This document shows, in pieces, positions 14,946-25,086 of a DNA stretch of 64,000 bases (position 1 is its first letter; each line of letters starts with the position of its first letter). The notes below the pieces were generated by a model. The model ran no database searches. It was not told the origin of the DNA and saw only the letters and a list, made by a program, of their open reading frames with translations. The position numbers and the translations under genes were made by a program. Origin of the DNA: Nematostella vectensis (taxonomy: Eukaryota > Cnidaria > Anthozoa > Actiniaria > Edwardsiidae); assembly GCF_932526225.1 (NCBI RefSeq), contig NC_064043.1, forward strand, positions 1,261,501 to 1,325,500, read 5' to 3'.

Positions 14946-15302
14946 TTGACTCTTTTCCACTCACATGTTTTTACATTTTTAACAAGTATACAACTTCATT
15001 CTGGTACATCTTGTGGTGACTGTGCCATCTTCAGGGCCACACTCAAAATACCTGTGCACCCCATCCACCTAAGGGCATCCACCGCACAGGTGTTCCTGAT
15101 GAATGAGGGAAAAGACAGAAAAAGGTTCCGCATCACCATGTTTTCATGGGCCCCCATGATTCCGAGTTGGGTGTGGCCCCTCTTGATGTTGATATGTCAA
15201 CCTCACAGCCGCATGAAAGAAATGCCTAATATCGAATGTCCTACAGTGGGTGTTTTGCAGTCAAGATGGTTTCTGTTAGAAGGTAAAAATTTTTCTAAAT
15301 AA
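14946..15302 (+). other. conserved open segment inside the 2.1-kb repeat
   Basis: An open frame of 118 codons recurs in copies 2 (14946-15302) and 3 (17013-17369), shortened in copy 1 (12916-13122) and disrupted in copy 4. Copies differ by a handful of substitutions, several of them amino-acid changing. It contains a Cys pair (GDC), a basic patch (GKDRKRFR) and a Trp/Pro-rich stretch, but no domain I can name. It may be a captured exon or chance coding potential in a tandem repeat. I see no good start context or partner exons, so I do not call it a gene. Confidence 0.25.
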
Positions 15303-18217
15303 TTGTAATCATAGCTATGGTCACACTATACATAGAACTGTAAATAAAAAGAAAGATAAGAAAGAAAAATAAATATATATTTGCAGTCAAACTACAGAAT
15401 TGCATGATAATCTTCAATATATTGAATAAAAGACTGCAAAACCAACATCTGTTGTACTAGTTGCTTAGTTGCTTGGCTATTTTGAGCTGAATTCCCCCCC
15501 CCCCAAAAAAAAAAAATAATAATAATAATAATAAAGCAAACTCAAAATAAAACGAAAACAACCGATACCCACCTCCACCTATTTTGATTTGTTTACAGCC
15601 CTTTAAAGGGGCAGTGTCGTGGTAATAGCTTTGCAATAGCTCTCTGTCCCTGATACAATGAATTTCAGTGAAATTTTAATACTGACTTATGAGCTTTTGG
15701 TACATATGGGAGACTTAAATTCAAAGAAAATGACCACAAACTGTCAATAAATATAGTTTTCAATAAAATATTATATTATGTCAACAAGGTATTGACAGCT
15801 TTAAAAAAAGGTCAACTGTTTGTAGCTAAATAAAAAGCTAAGCTTACAATAAACACTGACTCGAGACATGTGCAGTACCATGGCGCTGCACCTTTAAAGT
15901 GAAATAAAGCTTTACTTAGTCAGCGCAGACAGTATTGCTGATTTTGTCAATATTCTATGCGATTTTACGACCCACTTCCAACTTACGCCTTTAATTGCAT
16001 TTTTGATTTTTTAATGGATATTTAGGACGGTATGTAGGTTAATAAGCTTCACAAAGAAAAAGAGAATCGCCAAATCCCACTTTATTTATTTTTATTTGTT
16101 TCATGATTTTTACATGATATCAAAACAACGGTCCCCAGAACAACGTCTTTTTTCTTCCCTAATTTGATGTCCTGTACACAATAAAAGACAATGCGCCCGT
16201 GCGTTACGATGCCACGCGCCGACATAGGCAGCCCCCAAGGGACCCAAGACGCCCAAATAGACCTGTATTTTTTTTCATCCTATATCCCGGCGAGCTGTGC
16301 GTGGCGTAACCATATTATAGGCCTGGGATCCTGGTTATTGTCCTCCCCATTAATGCGCGGGTCGGAATACCTTGCAAGAGTGTTCTTCAGGCCAGGTTCG
16401 AACCCAGGCCAATGGCATTAAAAAATTTTTTTTTTCAATTCTATTTTCTTACTTAGTGCTAAGCCCCCTCAATCCTGCATAGTTTTGCGTAAAAATAATG
16501 ATAAAAAAAAAAAACAGATAAAAAAAGGGAAGCATACATAGAATGCTTAATTGGTGGAGAGAAGAGGGGTATTAAGGAAATCTAGATTTCTTATTACCAT
16601 AATGCCAACAAAAGCAGAGGGGAGGGGCACTCTCGTAATACAATATTGCAGTTGTTACCTATTATTGAATAAGTTGGTAACATGTCTTTGTTTATCAAAC
16701 AAGGTCTATTTGTGAGACAAGCAAACTCGAGGAAGAGTGTTGAAAGAAAAGGTGAGTGTTAAAAGACAAAAAAATATCTGATTAGAAAACTACTGTAGAT
16801 TCCTTTGCACCTAGATAATAACAAAAATCATTTTGTTTGTTATTTAGGAGGGAAGAGACAAGATCTACGAGGTCAATGAGAAGTATGTATTACTCTTCTC
16901 AATTATACAAGTAGTAAATAATATTTTTTAAAAACTACTGTAATTTAGTAAGTATAAGTAAGTAAATCCTAAAACATGTATAGCGTACAACACACTAGAT
17001 ATTCCATGGCTATTGACTGTTTTCCGCTCACATGTTTTTACATTTTTAACAAGTATACAACTTCATTCTGGTACATCTTGTGGTGACTGTGCCATCTTCA
17101 GGGCCACACTCAAAGCACCTGTGCACCCCATCCACCTCAGGGCATCAACTGCACAGGTGTTCCTGATGAATGAGGGAAAAGACAGGAAAAGGTTCCGCAT
17201 CACCATGTTTTCATGGGCCCCCATGATTCCGAGTTGGGTGTGGCCCCTCTGGATCTTGATATGTCAACATCACAGCCGCATGAAAGAAATGCCTAATATC
17301 GAATGCCCTACAGTGAGTGTTTTGCAGTCAAGATGGTTTCTGTTAGAAGGTAAATATTTTTCTAAATAATTGTAATCATAACTATGGTCACACTATACAT
17401 AGAACTGTAAATGAAAAGAAAGATAAGAAAGAAAAATAAATATATATTTGCAGTCAAACTACAGAATTGCATGATAATCTTCAATATATTGAATAAAAGA
17501 CTGCAAAACCAACATCTGTTGTACTAGTTGCTTAGTTGATTGGCTATTTTGAGCTGAATCCCCCCCCAAAAAAAATAATAAAGCAAACTCAAAATAAAAC
17601 GAAAACAACAGAGACCCACCTCCACCTATTTTGATTTGTTTACAGCCCTTTAAAGGGGCAGTGTCGTGGTTATAGCTTTGCAATAGCTCTCTGTCCCTGA
17701 TACAATGAATTTCAGTGAAATTTTAATACTGACTTATGAGCTTTTGGTACATATGGGAGACTTAAATTCAAAGAAAATGACCACAAACTGTCAATAAACA
17801 TAGTTTTCAATAAAATATTATATTATGTCAACAAGGTATTGACAGCTTTAAAAAAAGGTCAACTGTTTGTAGCTAAATAAAAAGCTAAGCTTACAATAAA
17901 CACTGACTCGAGACACCTTTAAAGTGAAATAAAGCTTTACTTAGTCAGCGCAGACAGTATTGCTGATTTTGTCAATATTCTATGCGATTTTACGACCCCC
18001 TTCCCCCTTACGTCTTTAATTGCATTTTTAATTTTTTTTAATGGATATTTAGGCCGGTATGTAGGTTAATAAGCTTCACAAAGAAAAAGAGAATCGCCAA
18101 ATTCCACTTTATTTATTTTTATTTGTTTTATGATTTTTACATGATATTAAAACAACGGTTCCCAGAACAACGTCTTTTTTCTTCCCTAATTTGATGTCCT
18201 GTACACAATAAAAGACA

Positions 18218-18565
18218 ATGCGCCCGTGCGTTACGATGCCACGCACCGACATAGGCAGCCCCCAAGGGACCCAAGACGCCCAAATAGACCTGTATTTTTT
18301 TTCATCCTATATCTCGGCGAGCTGTACGTGGCGTAACCGTATTATAGGCCTGGGATCCTGGTTATTGTCCTCCCCATTAATGCGCGGGTCGGAATACCTT
18401 GCAAGAGTGTTGTACAGCATATTCGCCGGAAATATCGGTGCTTGGGGCCTTCGGGTTCTTTACAGCCTTCCGTAAAAGCCTTGTGCTGCCATACCGATTG
18501 GGTAATCCGTATGTATGGTTTCCTTTTTGTTCTTCAGGCCGGGTTCGAACCCAGGCCAATGGCAT
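18218..18565 (+). other. GC-richer block with tRNA-like B box in the 2.1-kb repeat
   Basis: The block from ATGCGCCCGTGCG to ...AACCCAGGCCAATGG is noticeably GC-richer than the surrounding repeat and contains GGGTTCGAACCC, a perfect 12-bp palindrome that also fits the B box of Pol III promoters. A GCCGGG/CCAGGC stem surrounds a seven-base TTCGAAC loop, as in a T arm. Equivalent blocks are at 14006-14350 (B box mutated to CTTTGAACCC) and 16191-16415. No complete tRNA can be folded. A tRNA-derived element captured in the repeat is the likeliest reading. Confidence 0.4.
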
Positions 18566-20250
18566 TAAAAAAAAAAATTCAATTCTATTTTCTTACTTAG
18601 TGCTAAGCCCCCTCAATCGTGCATAGTTTTGCGTAAAAATAAAAAAATAAAAAAAAAACAGATAAAAAAAGGGAAGCATACATAGAATGCTTAATTGGTG
18701 GAGAGAAGAGGGGTATTAAGGAAATCTAGATTTCTTATTACCATAATGCCAACAAAAGCAGAGGGGCACTCTCTCTTAATACAATTTTGAAGTTGTTACC
18801 TATTATTGAATAAGTTGGTAACATGTCTTTGTTTATCAAACAAGGTCTATTTTTGAGACAAGCAAACTCGAGGAAGAGTGTTGAAAGAAAAGGTGAGTGT
18901 TAAAAGACAAAAAAAATATCTGATTAGAAAACTACTGTAGGGTCCTTTGCACCTAGATAATAACAAAAATCATTTTGTTTGTTATTTAGGAGGGAAGAGA
19001 CAAGCTCTACGAGGTCAATGAGAAGTATGTATTACTCTTCTCAATTATACAAGTAATAAATAATATTTTTTAAAAACTACTGTAATTTAATAAATATAAG
19101 TAAATAAATCTTAAAACATGTATAACATACAATACACTAGAAATTCCATGGCTATTGACTGTTTTCCACTGTATACAACTTCATTCTGGTACATCTTGTG
19201 GTGACTGTGCCATCTTCAGGGCCACACCCAAAGCACCTGTGCACCCCATCCACCTAAGGGCATCAACTGCACAGGTGTTCCTGATGAATGAGGGTATGTA
19301 AAGGCAGGAAAATGTTCCGCATCACCATGTTTTCATGGGCCCCCATGATTCCGAGTTGGGTGTGGCCCCTCTGGATTTGGACATGTCAACCTCACAGCCG
19401 CATGAAAGAAATGCCTAATATCGAATGCCCTACAGTGAGTGTTTTCAGTCAAGATGGTTTCTGTTAGAAGGCAAAAATGTTTCTAAATAATTGTAATCGT
19501 AGCTATGGTCACACTGTATATATAGAACTGTAAATGAAAAGAAAGATAAGAAAGAAAAATAAATATATACTTGCTGTCAAACTACAGAATTGCATGATAA
19601 TCTTCAATATATTGAATAAAAGACTGCAAAGCCAACATCTGTTGTACTAGTTGCTTAGTTGCTTGACTCTTTTGAGCTGAAACCCCCCCGAAAAAAAATT
19701 ATAATAAAGCAAACTCAAAATAAAACGAAAACAACAGAGACCCACCACCACCTATTTTGATTTGTTTACAGCTCTTTAAAGGGGCAGTGTCATGTTAAGA
19801 GCTTTGCAATAGCTCTCTGCTCCTGATACAATGAATTTCAGTGAAATTCTAATACTGACTTATGAGCTTTTGGTACATATGGGAGACTTAAATTCAAAGA
19901 AAATGACCACAAACTGTCAATAAACATAGTTTTCAATAAAATATTATATTATGTCAACAATGTATTGACAGCTTTAAAAAAAGTTATTTATTGAATAAGT
20001 TTTAAAAAATAATAAGCTTTAAAAAAGTTATTTATTGAATAAGTTGTTAACATGTCTTTGTTTATCAAACAAGGTCTATTTGTGAGACAAGCAAACTCGA
20101 GGAAGAGTGTTGAAAGAACAGGTGAATGTTAAAAGACAAAAAAAATATCTGATTAGAAAACTACTGTAGATTCCTTTGCATATAGATAATAACAAACATA
20201 CTTTTGTTTGTTATTTAGGAGGGAAGAGACAAGATCTACGAGGTCAATGA

Positions 20251-20652
20251 GGGGGGGACTGGGGGGTTTCATAGAAACGAGTAGGAGGCACGAATCGCCC
20301 CTCCGGGCCTCCCAGCCCCGTCTTAGGCTTGGGAGGCGCTAGTCCCCCCTCCGACCCCCCCAGCCCCATTCCAGGCTGTGGGCTTTCGGTGGCACCAAAA
20401 CGCGTTTCGCGTAGACTAACAGTCGCTGGTTATTAATCTACTTCGCAAAACACACTCTGCATGGATGAGTAATTAGCGATGGTTAGCAGTCATTAATCTA
20501 TGTCGGGGACTCCAGCGCCTTGTGCTAGGGCCTGAGGGCCGTGAAAACGAGGGACGTGGATTGGGCCGCCAACCTACGGAGCGCGGAATGACCGTTTTTC
20601 GGCCGTAAATTCAAAGCCACTGGCGTGGCGTCTAAACCTGAGTTTTACTCGA
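20251..20652. other. non-coding left end of the element
   Basis: About 400 GC-rich bases without a gene. It begins with G runs, has an 8-bp perfect inverted repeat GCCTCCCA/TGGGAGGC (20307-20314 and 20330-20337) with a 15-nt loop, two C-rich CAGCCCC words, and two related TTAATCTA words near 20435 and 20493. It could be the remains of a terminal repeat, but the matching end is not seen at the other side. Confidence 0.45.
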
Positions 20653-20697
20653 ACACCTCGCTCCCGAACTCCTCGCGAATTTTTTGCAGCCTCTTTT

Positions 20698-21300
20698 TTA
20701 TCTTTTCGCGGGTTTCCAGGGAGGGCCCTTTCCTGCTTTTTTTTTCTCACGCGGTGCGAGGCCGTGTCGAGCTCTGATAGCGGCCTTGAGCGCGTAGTAT
20801 CTCTCTTGTTCCTGAAGTATTAGCCGAAACTCTTCGTCTGAGATATGCCCGTCCTGCAGAGCCTTAGAGACCAGCTCGCTGATCGAGTTTTTCTTACTCT
20901 CCGCTAAAACCATCGTGTCTTCGTGTTTAGCCACCTTGCTCGTAAGACCCCTAGAGACTACCCCCGCGCCCACGACACCGACCAGCCCAGCGACCCCTGC
21001 CAGCGGACCGCCGATCAGAACCCCTATCCCACTCAGAGAGACCCCCACCCCGGCGCTGGAAAGCGCCCCTGCAGCGATGCCGGATGCCACAGACACAGCA
21101 TGGGTAACGGCAAAGGCGCGCTTATACTTTTTCCGCACCTGTCGATGATGCGTTATCTCGTTGTCTAGGACCGCCTGAGTGTCACATATTTTCTGGAGTC
21201 GGAAGCTTTGCACGTCGCCGCCGATGCTTGCCGGAGCGGTGGGCGTCATGTGCGTTTGCGGGCAAATCGGGGGGTAAACGCTAACGTCGCTGTTTGCCAT
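20698..21300 (-). CDS. glycine-rich hydrophobic element protein (unknown function)
   Basis: A 200-residue protein starting at ATG 21300. Residues 1-50 are polar; residues about 65-120 form a long Gly/Ala/Val-rich hydrophobic stretch (GALSSAGVGVSLSGIGVLIG...) typical of a membrane-inserting hairpin or glycine zipper; the C-terminus is a charged helix. It lies 16 bp downstream of the putative minor capsid gene on the same strand, so the two are probably co-expressed. The called end follows a run of nine A (coding strand). One base more there would open another frame that continues through a Lys/Arg/Glu-rich helix to a stop at about 20653, so the last ~20 residues are probably a frameshifted tail. 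A virion or membrane-active protein is an inference from position and composition. Confidence 0.7.
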   Translation of the reverse strand: MANSDVSVYPPICPQTHMTPTAPASIGGDVQSFRLQKICDTQAVLDNEITHHRQVRKKYKRAFAVTHAVSVASGIAAGALSSAGVGVSLSGIGVLIGGPLAGVAGLVGVVGAGVVSRGLTSKVAKHEDTMVLAESKKNSISELVSKALQDGHISDEEFRLILQEQERYYALKAAIRARHGLAPREKKKAGKGPPWKPAKR

Positions 21301-21316
21301 GCTTGTTGTGTCGGGC

Positions 21317-22006
21317 CTAGGTTAGCTCTAATACGAGGCGAACAGGCTTGCCCTTAAAGTCCACCCGTCTACCGTGGTCATCCCTGATCCATATTTGGAT
21401 ACTTGAGACAAACTCAGAGGAAGATGCTGCGACACAAACGGGGATGTCGGGCCCATAGACGACTTTCTCGGGCGGCGTCCCGCGGGTTTCTAGGCAAGCG
21501 ATAACGTTTGAAGGCTCGTCTAAGGCAAAGCATTGCGTGCGGTCTACGATATCGCAGAAGATGTAGATGGCCTCTATTTTCGGCAAAGTCACCTCAAGTG
21601 GGGGCTTTTCCACGGGCAGTACGAGGCCCCGCTCCCCCAACTGATTGTCTTTAGCCTCCAGGCCAAATAGTGCGCAAAGCTCGGCGTTCAGGAACGCAAT
21701 GCCATCGGTCGTGAGCGCGATCTTCCCGGTGAGGGGATCCAGCTTCGCGCTCAGATTCTTGCTTTTAGCGCGGTTGATCGTTTCCACGATGGACTCGGCC
21801 GTGTAGTGCCCGGCTGGTAGAGTAGCGATGGGCGGGAGGGAGGCTATGGTCGTTATCTGATGCTCCCGCTCGAGATTATACCAGCTGTTAAACAGCGAGC
21901 ACTGCCGGAGCGCCACGAAGCGTGGGCGCCTCATCGGCTGCTCGAAGAAGAGCGTCAGTTCGCCTTCGGTGAACACAGCATGTAGGCCCGTCATTGTGTT
22001 GAACAT
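21317..22006 (-). CDS. putative minor capsid (penton-like) protein of the element
   Basis: An intact 229-residue protein from ATG 22006. The middle contains LPAGHYTAESIVETIN followed by a TGKIAL strand, and the C-terminus is a beta-rich segment with DDHGRRVDFKGKPVRLVLEL. This pattern, a 'pro-gly-x-tyr' turn followed by a short helix and a final strand with a DF-x-G motif, recalls single-jelly-roll minor capsid or attachment proteins of Polinton-like viruses. That assignment rests on pattern and neighbourhood, not on a search. The gene is transcribed away from the 22037-23563 genes, giving a short divergent promoter region at 22007-22036, and is followed after 16 bp by the hydrophobic protein gene. 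Confidence 0.6.
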   Translation of the reverse strand: MFNTMTGLHAVFTEGELTLFFEQPMRRPRFVALRQCSLFNSWYNLEREHQITTIASLPPIATLPAGHYTAESIVETINRAKSKNLSAKLDPLTGKIALTTDGIAFLNAELCALFGLEAKDNQLGERGLVLPVEKPPLEVTLPKIEAIYIFCDIVDRTQCFALDEPSNVIACLETRGTPPEKVVYGPDIPVCVAASSSEFVSSIQIWIRDDHGRRVDFKGKPVRLVLELT

Positions 22007-22036
22007 AGCCCGCCTTCGTGTTTAATAGGGCTGAGC

Positions 22037-22165
22037 ATGGATTGGGAAGGCTGGCGGATGCTGAACGAGGAGGCGATTCCCCGAAGGGAGGAGGAGGAGA
22101 CGAAGAAGGCGGCAGTTGCGGCGGGAGCCTCTATAGCCGAACATATCAAACACGCTATAGCCTAA
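22037..22165 (+). CDS. small charged 42-residue protein (possible)
   Basis: A short ORF from ATG 22037 to TAA 22165 that begins MDWEGWRMLNEEAIPRR, continues with a glutamate run and ends in an alanine-rich helix with IAEHIKHAIA. It fits the gap between the divergent 22006 gene and the long gene starting at 22232, is in the same orientation as the latter, and has an amphipathic composition unlike random DNA. I do not recognise it. Small proteins in this position are plausible in a compact viral gene block, but coding is an inference. Confidence 0.4.
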   Translation: MDWEGWRMLNEEAIPRREEEETKKAAVAAGASIAEHIKHAIA

Positions 22166-22231
22166 CAAGTCTAACGCGCAAAAACCGGTTTCCCTAGGTC
22201 TCTGACCCTCGCGCAAAAGCTGCTCTAAGCC

Positions 22232-23563
22232 GTGCCCGCGACCCCCGTGGAGAGCACGGCCTCAGACATCACCCCACTACTCACGCAGCTAGAGATACAC
22301 GTGGCTGAGGACAAATCATTCACGACTAGGGTCCGAGACATATTCAAAGAGACAGTAGTCACGCACAAGCCCGCCAAGGAGTCTCGCCGGTGGCTATCGG
22401 AGCCTTCCTATGGGTACTGGCCACAGCAACTCAACTTTGCGGTCTGGTGCGCAACCGCAGGATGTGGGGTGTCCCTAGTCGACCCCGCTTTCGCCACGCT
22501 CCCCTCTGTCATCAGGGGATTTCTAAGGTTTCACGTCTACTTTACCACCCGGAGGATACTCTACGAGCTCGGCGCCCCCCTGCCTGGCGACAGCCCGTTC
22601 ACGCAAAAAGATAACCCCTACAAGAAGGCCGCTTTCGAGCGTCTATGTATAGAGTTCGGTTTGCCGCGTAAGCTGGACTTCAGATGGAAAGGCGGGCGGA
22701 ACCACGGGCTAGGCGATGTGTTTGTGTTCTACCCGGGGGAGGGGTATCGCAACGTGCACGTGATCCGTGGCTACGACACGGCGGCGGACGAGTACCCGAG
22801 CCACCTCAATCTGTTTAGCGACGAAGGTGGGACGTACAATAGTGGAAAGCAGTTGGGTTACATACGCAACGACGACCACGGGGGCGTGCAATATAGCTGG
22901 CTTGCGCCTCCCAATGGTGAGGGGCTGACAAAGGCAGGGCTAGGAAGACTCGATCGCTCGGTCGAGGCGTTCGCCTACACAGTGCTTGGCGCGCAGGTAA
23001 ACATCCGTTCCTCTATCGCGGGGGCCGGTGGGCCGCAGGCGGAGTTCACGAAGCTGCTTGAATACGCGATCATAGAAAACGACATCGCTCAAAGCGTGCA
23101 AAGGTACCAGTTAGCCGTGCAGGAGGCCAAGGTGAGACTGAGTCTTGCGGTCGCACCAGGAGTGTGGCTGATGCCGAGCGATCTGGTGATAAACACGCAA
23201 AGCTTCGTGGGCTACAACAATAAGCTGCAGAAAGCCACAGACTCCATGACGCTCGGCGCAAACGCGATCAACACCGAGACAAAGCCAGTCGGTGCTCATA
23301 ACATGGCCGGTGGGCATCCTAGGGTGCAACACGTGACTGACCCTGGGATCGACCGCGAGGTGCGAAGCAAGGCTTCCGCCCCTGCGAAAGTGCACGCAGA
23401 GGGCGCGGCCCCTGCCTCCTCTCCACGTACGCACGCTGCGCATAGCATGACTGCCGCCGGAACGGCAAGCGCACCCGGACCGGGCGAAAAAAGTTACCAC
23501 ACCGCCCTCAAGGCGGGGTTGTCGGCACTCGCGGTGGCCGCGGCGTATTACTTGTTCCGATGA
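22232..23563 (+). CDS. 443-residue element protein with C-terminal membrane anchor (unknown family; start codon lost)
   Basis: A long uninterrupted frame of 443 codons. Residues 1-300 appear globular with many aromatics (SEPSYGYWPQQLNFAVW near residue 57); residues about 345-420 are a low-complexity Ala/Pro/Ser/His linker; the last ~20 residues (ALKAGLSALAVAAAYYLFR) are a membrane segment with a basic tail. The frame opens with GTG at 22232 directly after an in-frame TAA (22226-22228), and the next in-frame ATG is about 300 codons in, so an original ATG has probably mutated to GTG. Its last 16 bp overlap the end of the convergent minus-strand gene. It is one of the largest intact proteins of the element and so likely structural, but its family is unknown to me. 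Confidence 0.75.
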   Translation: MPATPVESTASDITPLLTQLEIHVAEDKSFTTRVRDIFKETVVTHKPAKESRRWLSEPSYGYWPQQLNFAVWCATAGCGVSLVDPAFATLPSVIRGFLRFHVYFTTRRILYELGAPLPGDSPFTQKDNPYKKAAFERLCIEFGLPRKLDFRWKGGRNHGLGDVFVFYPGEGYRNVHVIRGYDTAADEYPSHLNLFSDEGGTYNSGKQLGYIRNDDHGGVQYSWLAPPNGEGLTKAGLGRLDRSVEAFAYTVLGAQVNIRSSIAGAGGPQAEFTKLLEYAIIENDIAQSVQRYQLAVQEAKVRLSLAVAPGVWLMPSDLVINTQSFVGYNNKLQKATDSMTLGANAINTETKPVGAHNMAGGHPRVQHVTDPGIDREVRSKASAPAKVHAEGAAPASSPRTHAAHSMTAAGTASAPGPGEKSYHTALKAGLSALAVAAAYYLFR

Positions 23564-23913
23564 CTGCTTTGCATTCGACGAATCAAGAACGCGGCTACGG
23601 CTAGAATGAGCAGCCACCCATTTTCGCCAAGGAATTTCACCGCTTCTCCTGCAGCCTTAAACACGAAGCTCGCGATGCTGCCTACTAGCCCAGGGAGAAG
23701 CTCGCCTAGCTTTTTCCCGATGGCCTTAAGCCTGTTACCGACCCATCTGGCCACGGAGGAGAGCGACTTGCCGAGCGACGTCACAATGGCCACGATCGTC
23801 GTCGCTACGGCCAAGCCGATAGCGGTGACGGTAAAGCCGTACTTTTTGAAGATGGCTTTGACGCAACCCGTCGACGGCCTCCCCAGGCTAGACGCTATAT
23901 GTGGTGGTCCCAA
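23548..23913 (-). CDS. small hydrophobic element protein, 5' end damaged
   Basis: A frame of about 120 codons with no ATG at its beginning (the open frame starts at TTG). It contains two hydrophobic segments, one around GFTVTAIGLAVATTIVAIV and one near the C-terminus (NGWLLILAVAAFLI), with basic helices between them and a basic tail. It converges on the 22232-23563 gene with a 16-bp overlap and is head-to-head with the capsid gene. The capsid frame also has no start here, so the shared intergenic region and both 5' ends seem to have been lost in one deletion near 23885. A two-span membrane or membrane-active virion protein is the inference. Confidence 0.6.
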   Translation of the reverse strand: MGPPHIASSLGRPSTGCVKAIFKKYGFTVTAIGLAVATTIVAIVTSLGKSLSSVARWVGNRLKAIGKKLGELLPGLVGSIASFVFKAAGEAVKFLGENGWLLILAVAAFLIRRMQSSHRNK

Positions 23914-25037
23914 AGCTATCGGAAGGCGTCACGCTCGTGCCTGGCTCCTTGAGGGTCGGTCTTGATCTCTCCATCTCAGGCCATGCAAATAATACCGTCG
24001 TGAACAAAATCGAAATCTCGTGAGCCGCCTGAAAATCACGTTTGCAGGAGAAACGCTCCAGGACACCAACCACTACGACGTCTTCAAGACGTATGAGGAG
24101 CTTTAACTGTCCAAGGTCGAGAGAAAGGACCGCCTGGAACAGGGCATACAGTCAGAAAACATGCGCAAGCTTCGCTCCAAGGCTGGCGATAAAGCGACTA
24201 GTAACGCCAAGAAGAACGCTCTAAACGCCGCCCACGGGGCGAGGTACACCATCCCGCTAGACCATTCTCTGCTAACGGACCACGGCGTACTGTACCCAAG
24301 GGCGCTCGCCGAGGCGCTGCTCTTCGAGATCACTTTCGCAACGGTTGACCAGGTAGTAGTCGGAAGCGATGCTACCAAATTATCCTATGGCATCAAAAAT
24401 CTAGAGCTGGAATACGAAAGCCTGAGGGACGACAACCTCGCCCGGTCTGCAGCCGCCGCCAACCAAAACGGCACAACGTTCTTCTACGAGCAAGTGAACC
24501 TTCACAAGACATTCGTGATTAGCAAAGGGACAGACAGCATAATCAACGAGAGTGTCAACCTGCCGCGAAGGTCTATGAGTGGTCTGTTGCTCCTCTTTGT
24601 GGAGCCATACACGGCAGGGGCTCGCGACTCTGAGAAGTTCGTGTACCCCAACATCAAGAGCGTTCGCCTTACAATCGACGGCATGCCAAACAAGGTCTTC
24701 AGCCAGGGGCTGCGCCCCACGGATTTCTGGAGGGAGGCGAAAAGGCGGTTCGTCCGCCCCTCCCCGGGGGAGGCACAGCGGGGCGCCTGCCGTCCCGGCG
24801 GTCGGCCCCGAGTCGTTCCATGGCGATAACAAGTTTGCTCTGTGGATCGACCTTCGAACGACGGACGACAGTGCTATCCATGGGGGTGGTCTCCGATTGG
24901 TCAACGTCCGCGACGGTGTGCACCTCGAGATAAAACGCACGGCGAGCGGCACGGGTACCGTAAACTGTCACGTGTTTGTGGTGGCCGACGCCCAAATGAA
25001 CCTTATGAACGGACAGCTAGAGTCCATACAATACTGA
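23892..25037 (+). pseudogene. major capsid protein, double-jelly-roll type, broken
   Basis: Three reading-frame pieces on one strand read as successive parts of one capsid-type protein. Piece 1 (23892-~24020) includes PKLSEGVTLVPGSL and SGHANNTVVN; piece 2 (~24023-~24770) includes FAGETLQDTNHYDVF, a long middle domain and VRLTIDGMPNKVF; piece 3 (~24765-25037) includes FALWIDLRT and ends at TGA 25037. The order and the beta-rich character match Polinton-type double-jelly-roll capsid proteins. Lesions: the 5' end is missing (in-frame stop at 23889-23891 and no ATG), a one-base shift lies at about 24020, a TAA at 24104-24106, and another shift near 24765-24775. The packaging ATPase follows at once. 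Confidence 0.75.
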
Positions 25038-25086
25038 GCACAGACACCGAAACGTGTTTCTGCGCAAAGCGCTACGGCAGCGCGGT

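Larger units (their letters stand above)
12797..20250. repeat. ~2.1-kb tandem repeat, about 3.6 copies
   Basis: The word ATCCTAAAACATG (ATCTTAAAACATG in the last copy) recurs at 12802, 14899, 16976 and 19108, giving units of 2097, 2077 and 2132 bp. Units contain a short conserved open segment (about 12916-13122, 15000-15302, 17070-17369), a C-rich/A-rich tract, and a GC-richer block (14006-14360, 16191-16415, 18218-18565) ending in a B-box-like GGGTTCGAACCC. Copy 2 lacks about 130 bp present in copies 1 and 3 (after 16382). Copy 4 lacks most of its second half (jump near 19980-20040) and stops at 20250, where the GC-rich virus-like element begins. I do not recognise the repeat family. Confidence 0.93.

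Noticed and set aside
22022-22216. 64-codon minus-strand frame opposite the small 22037 gene
   Set aside because: Arg/Leu-rich shadow translation of a Glu/Ala-rich coding strand.
24401-24995. Long minus-strand frames (up to 183 codons) opposite the capsid gene
   Set aside because: Antisense shadows caused by high GC and biased third positions; no domain and they overlap recognised capsid motifs.
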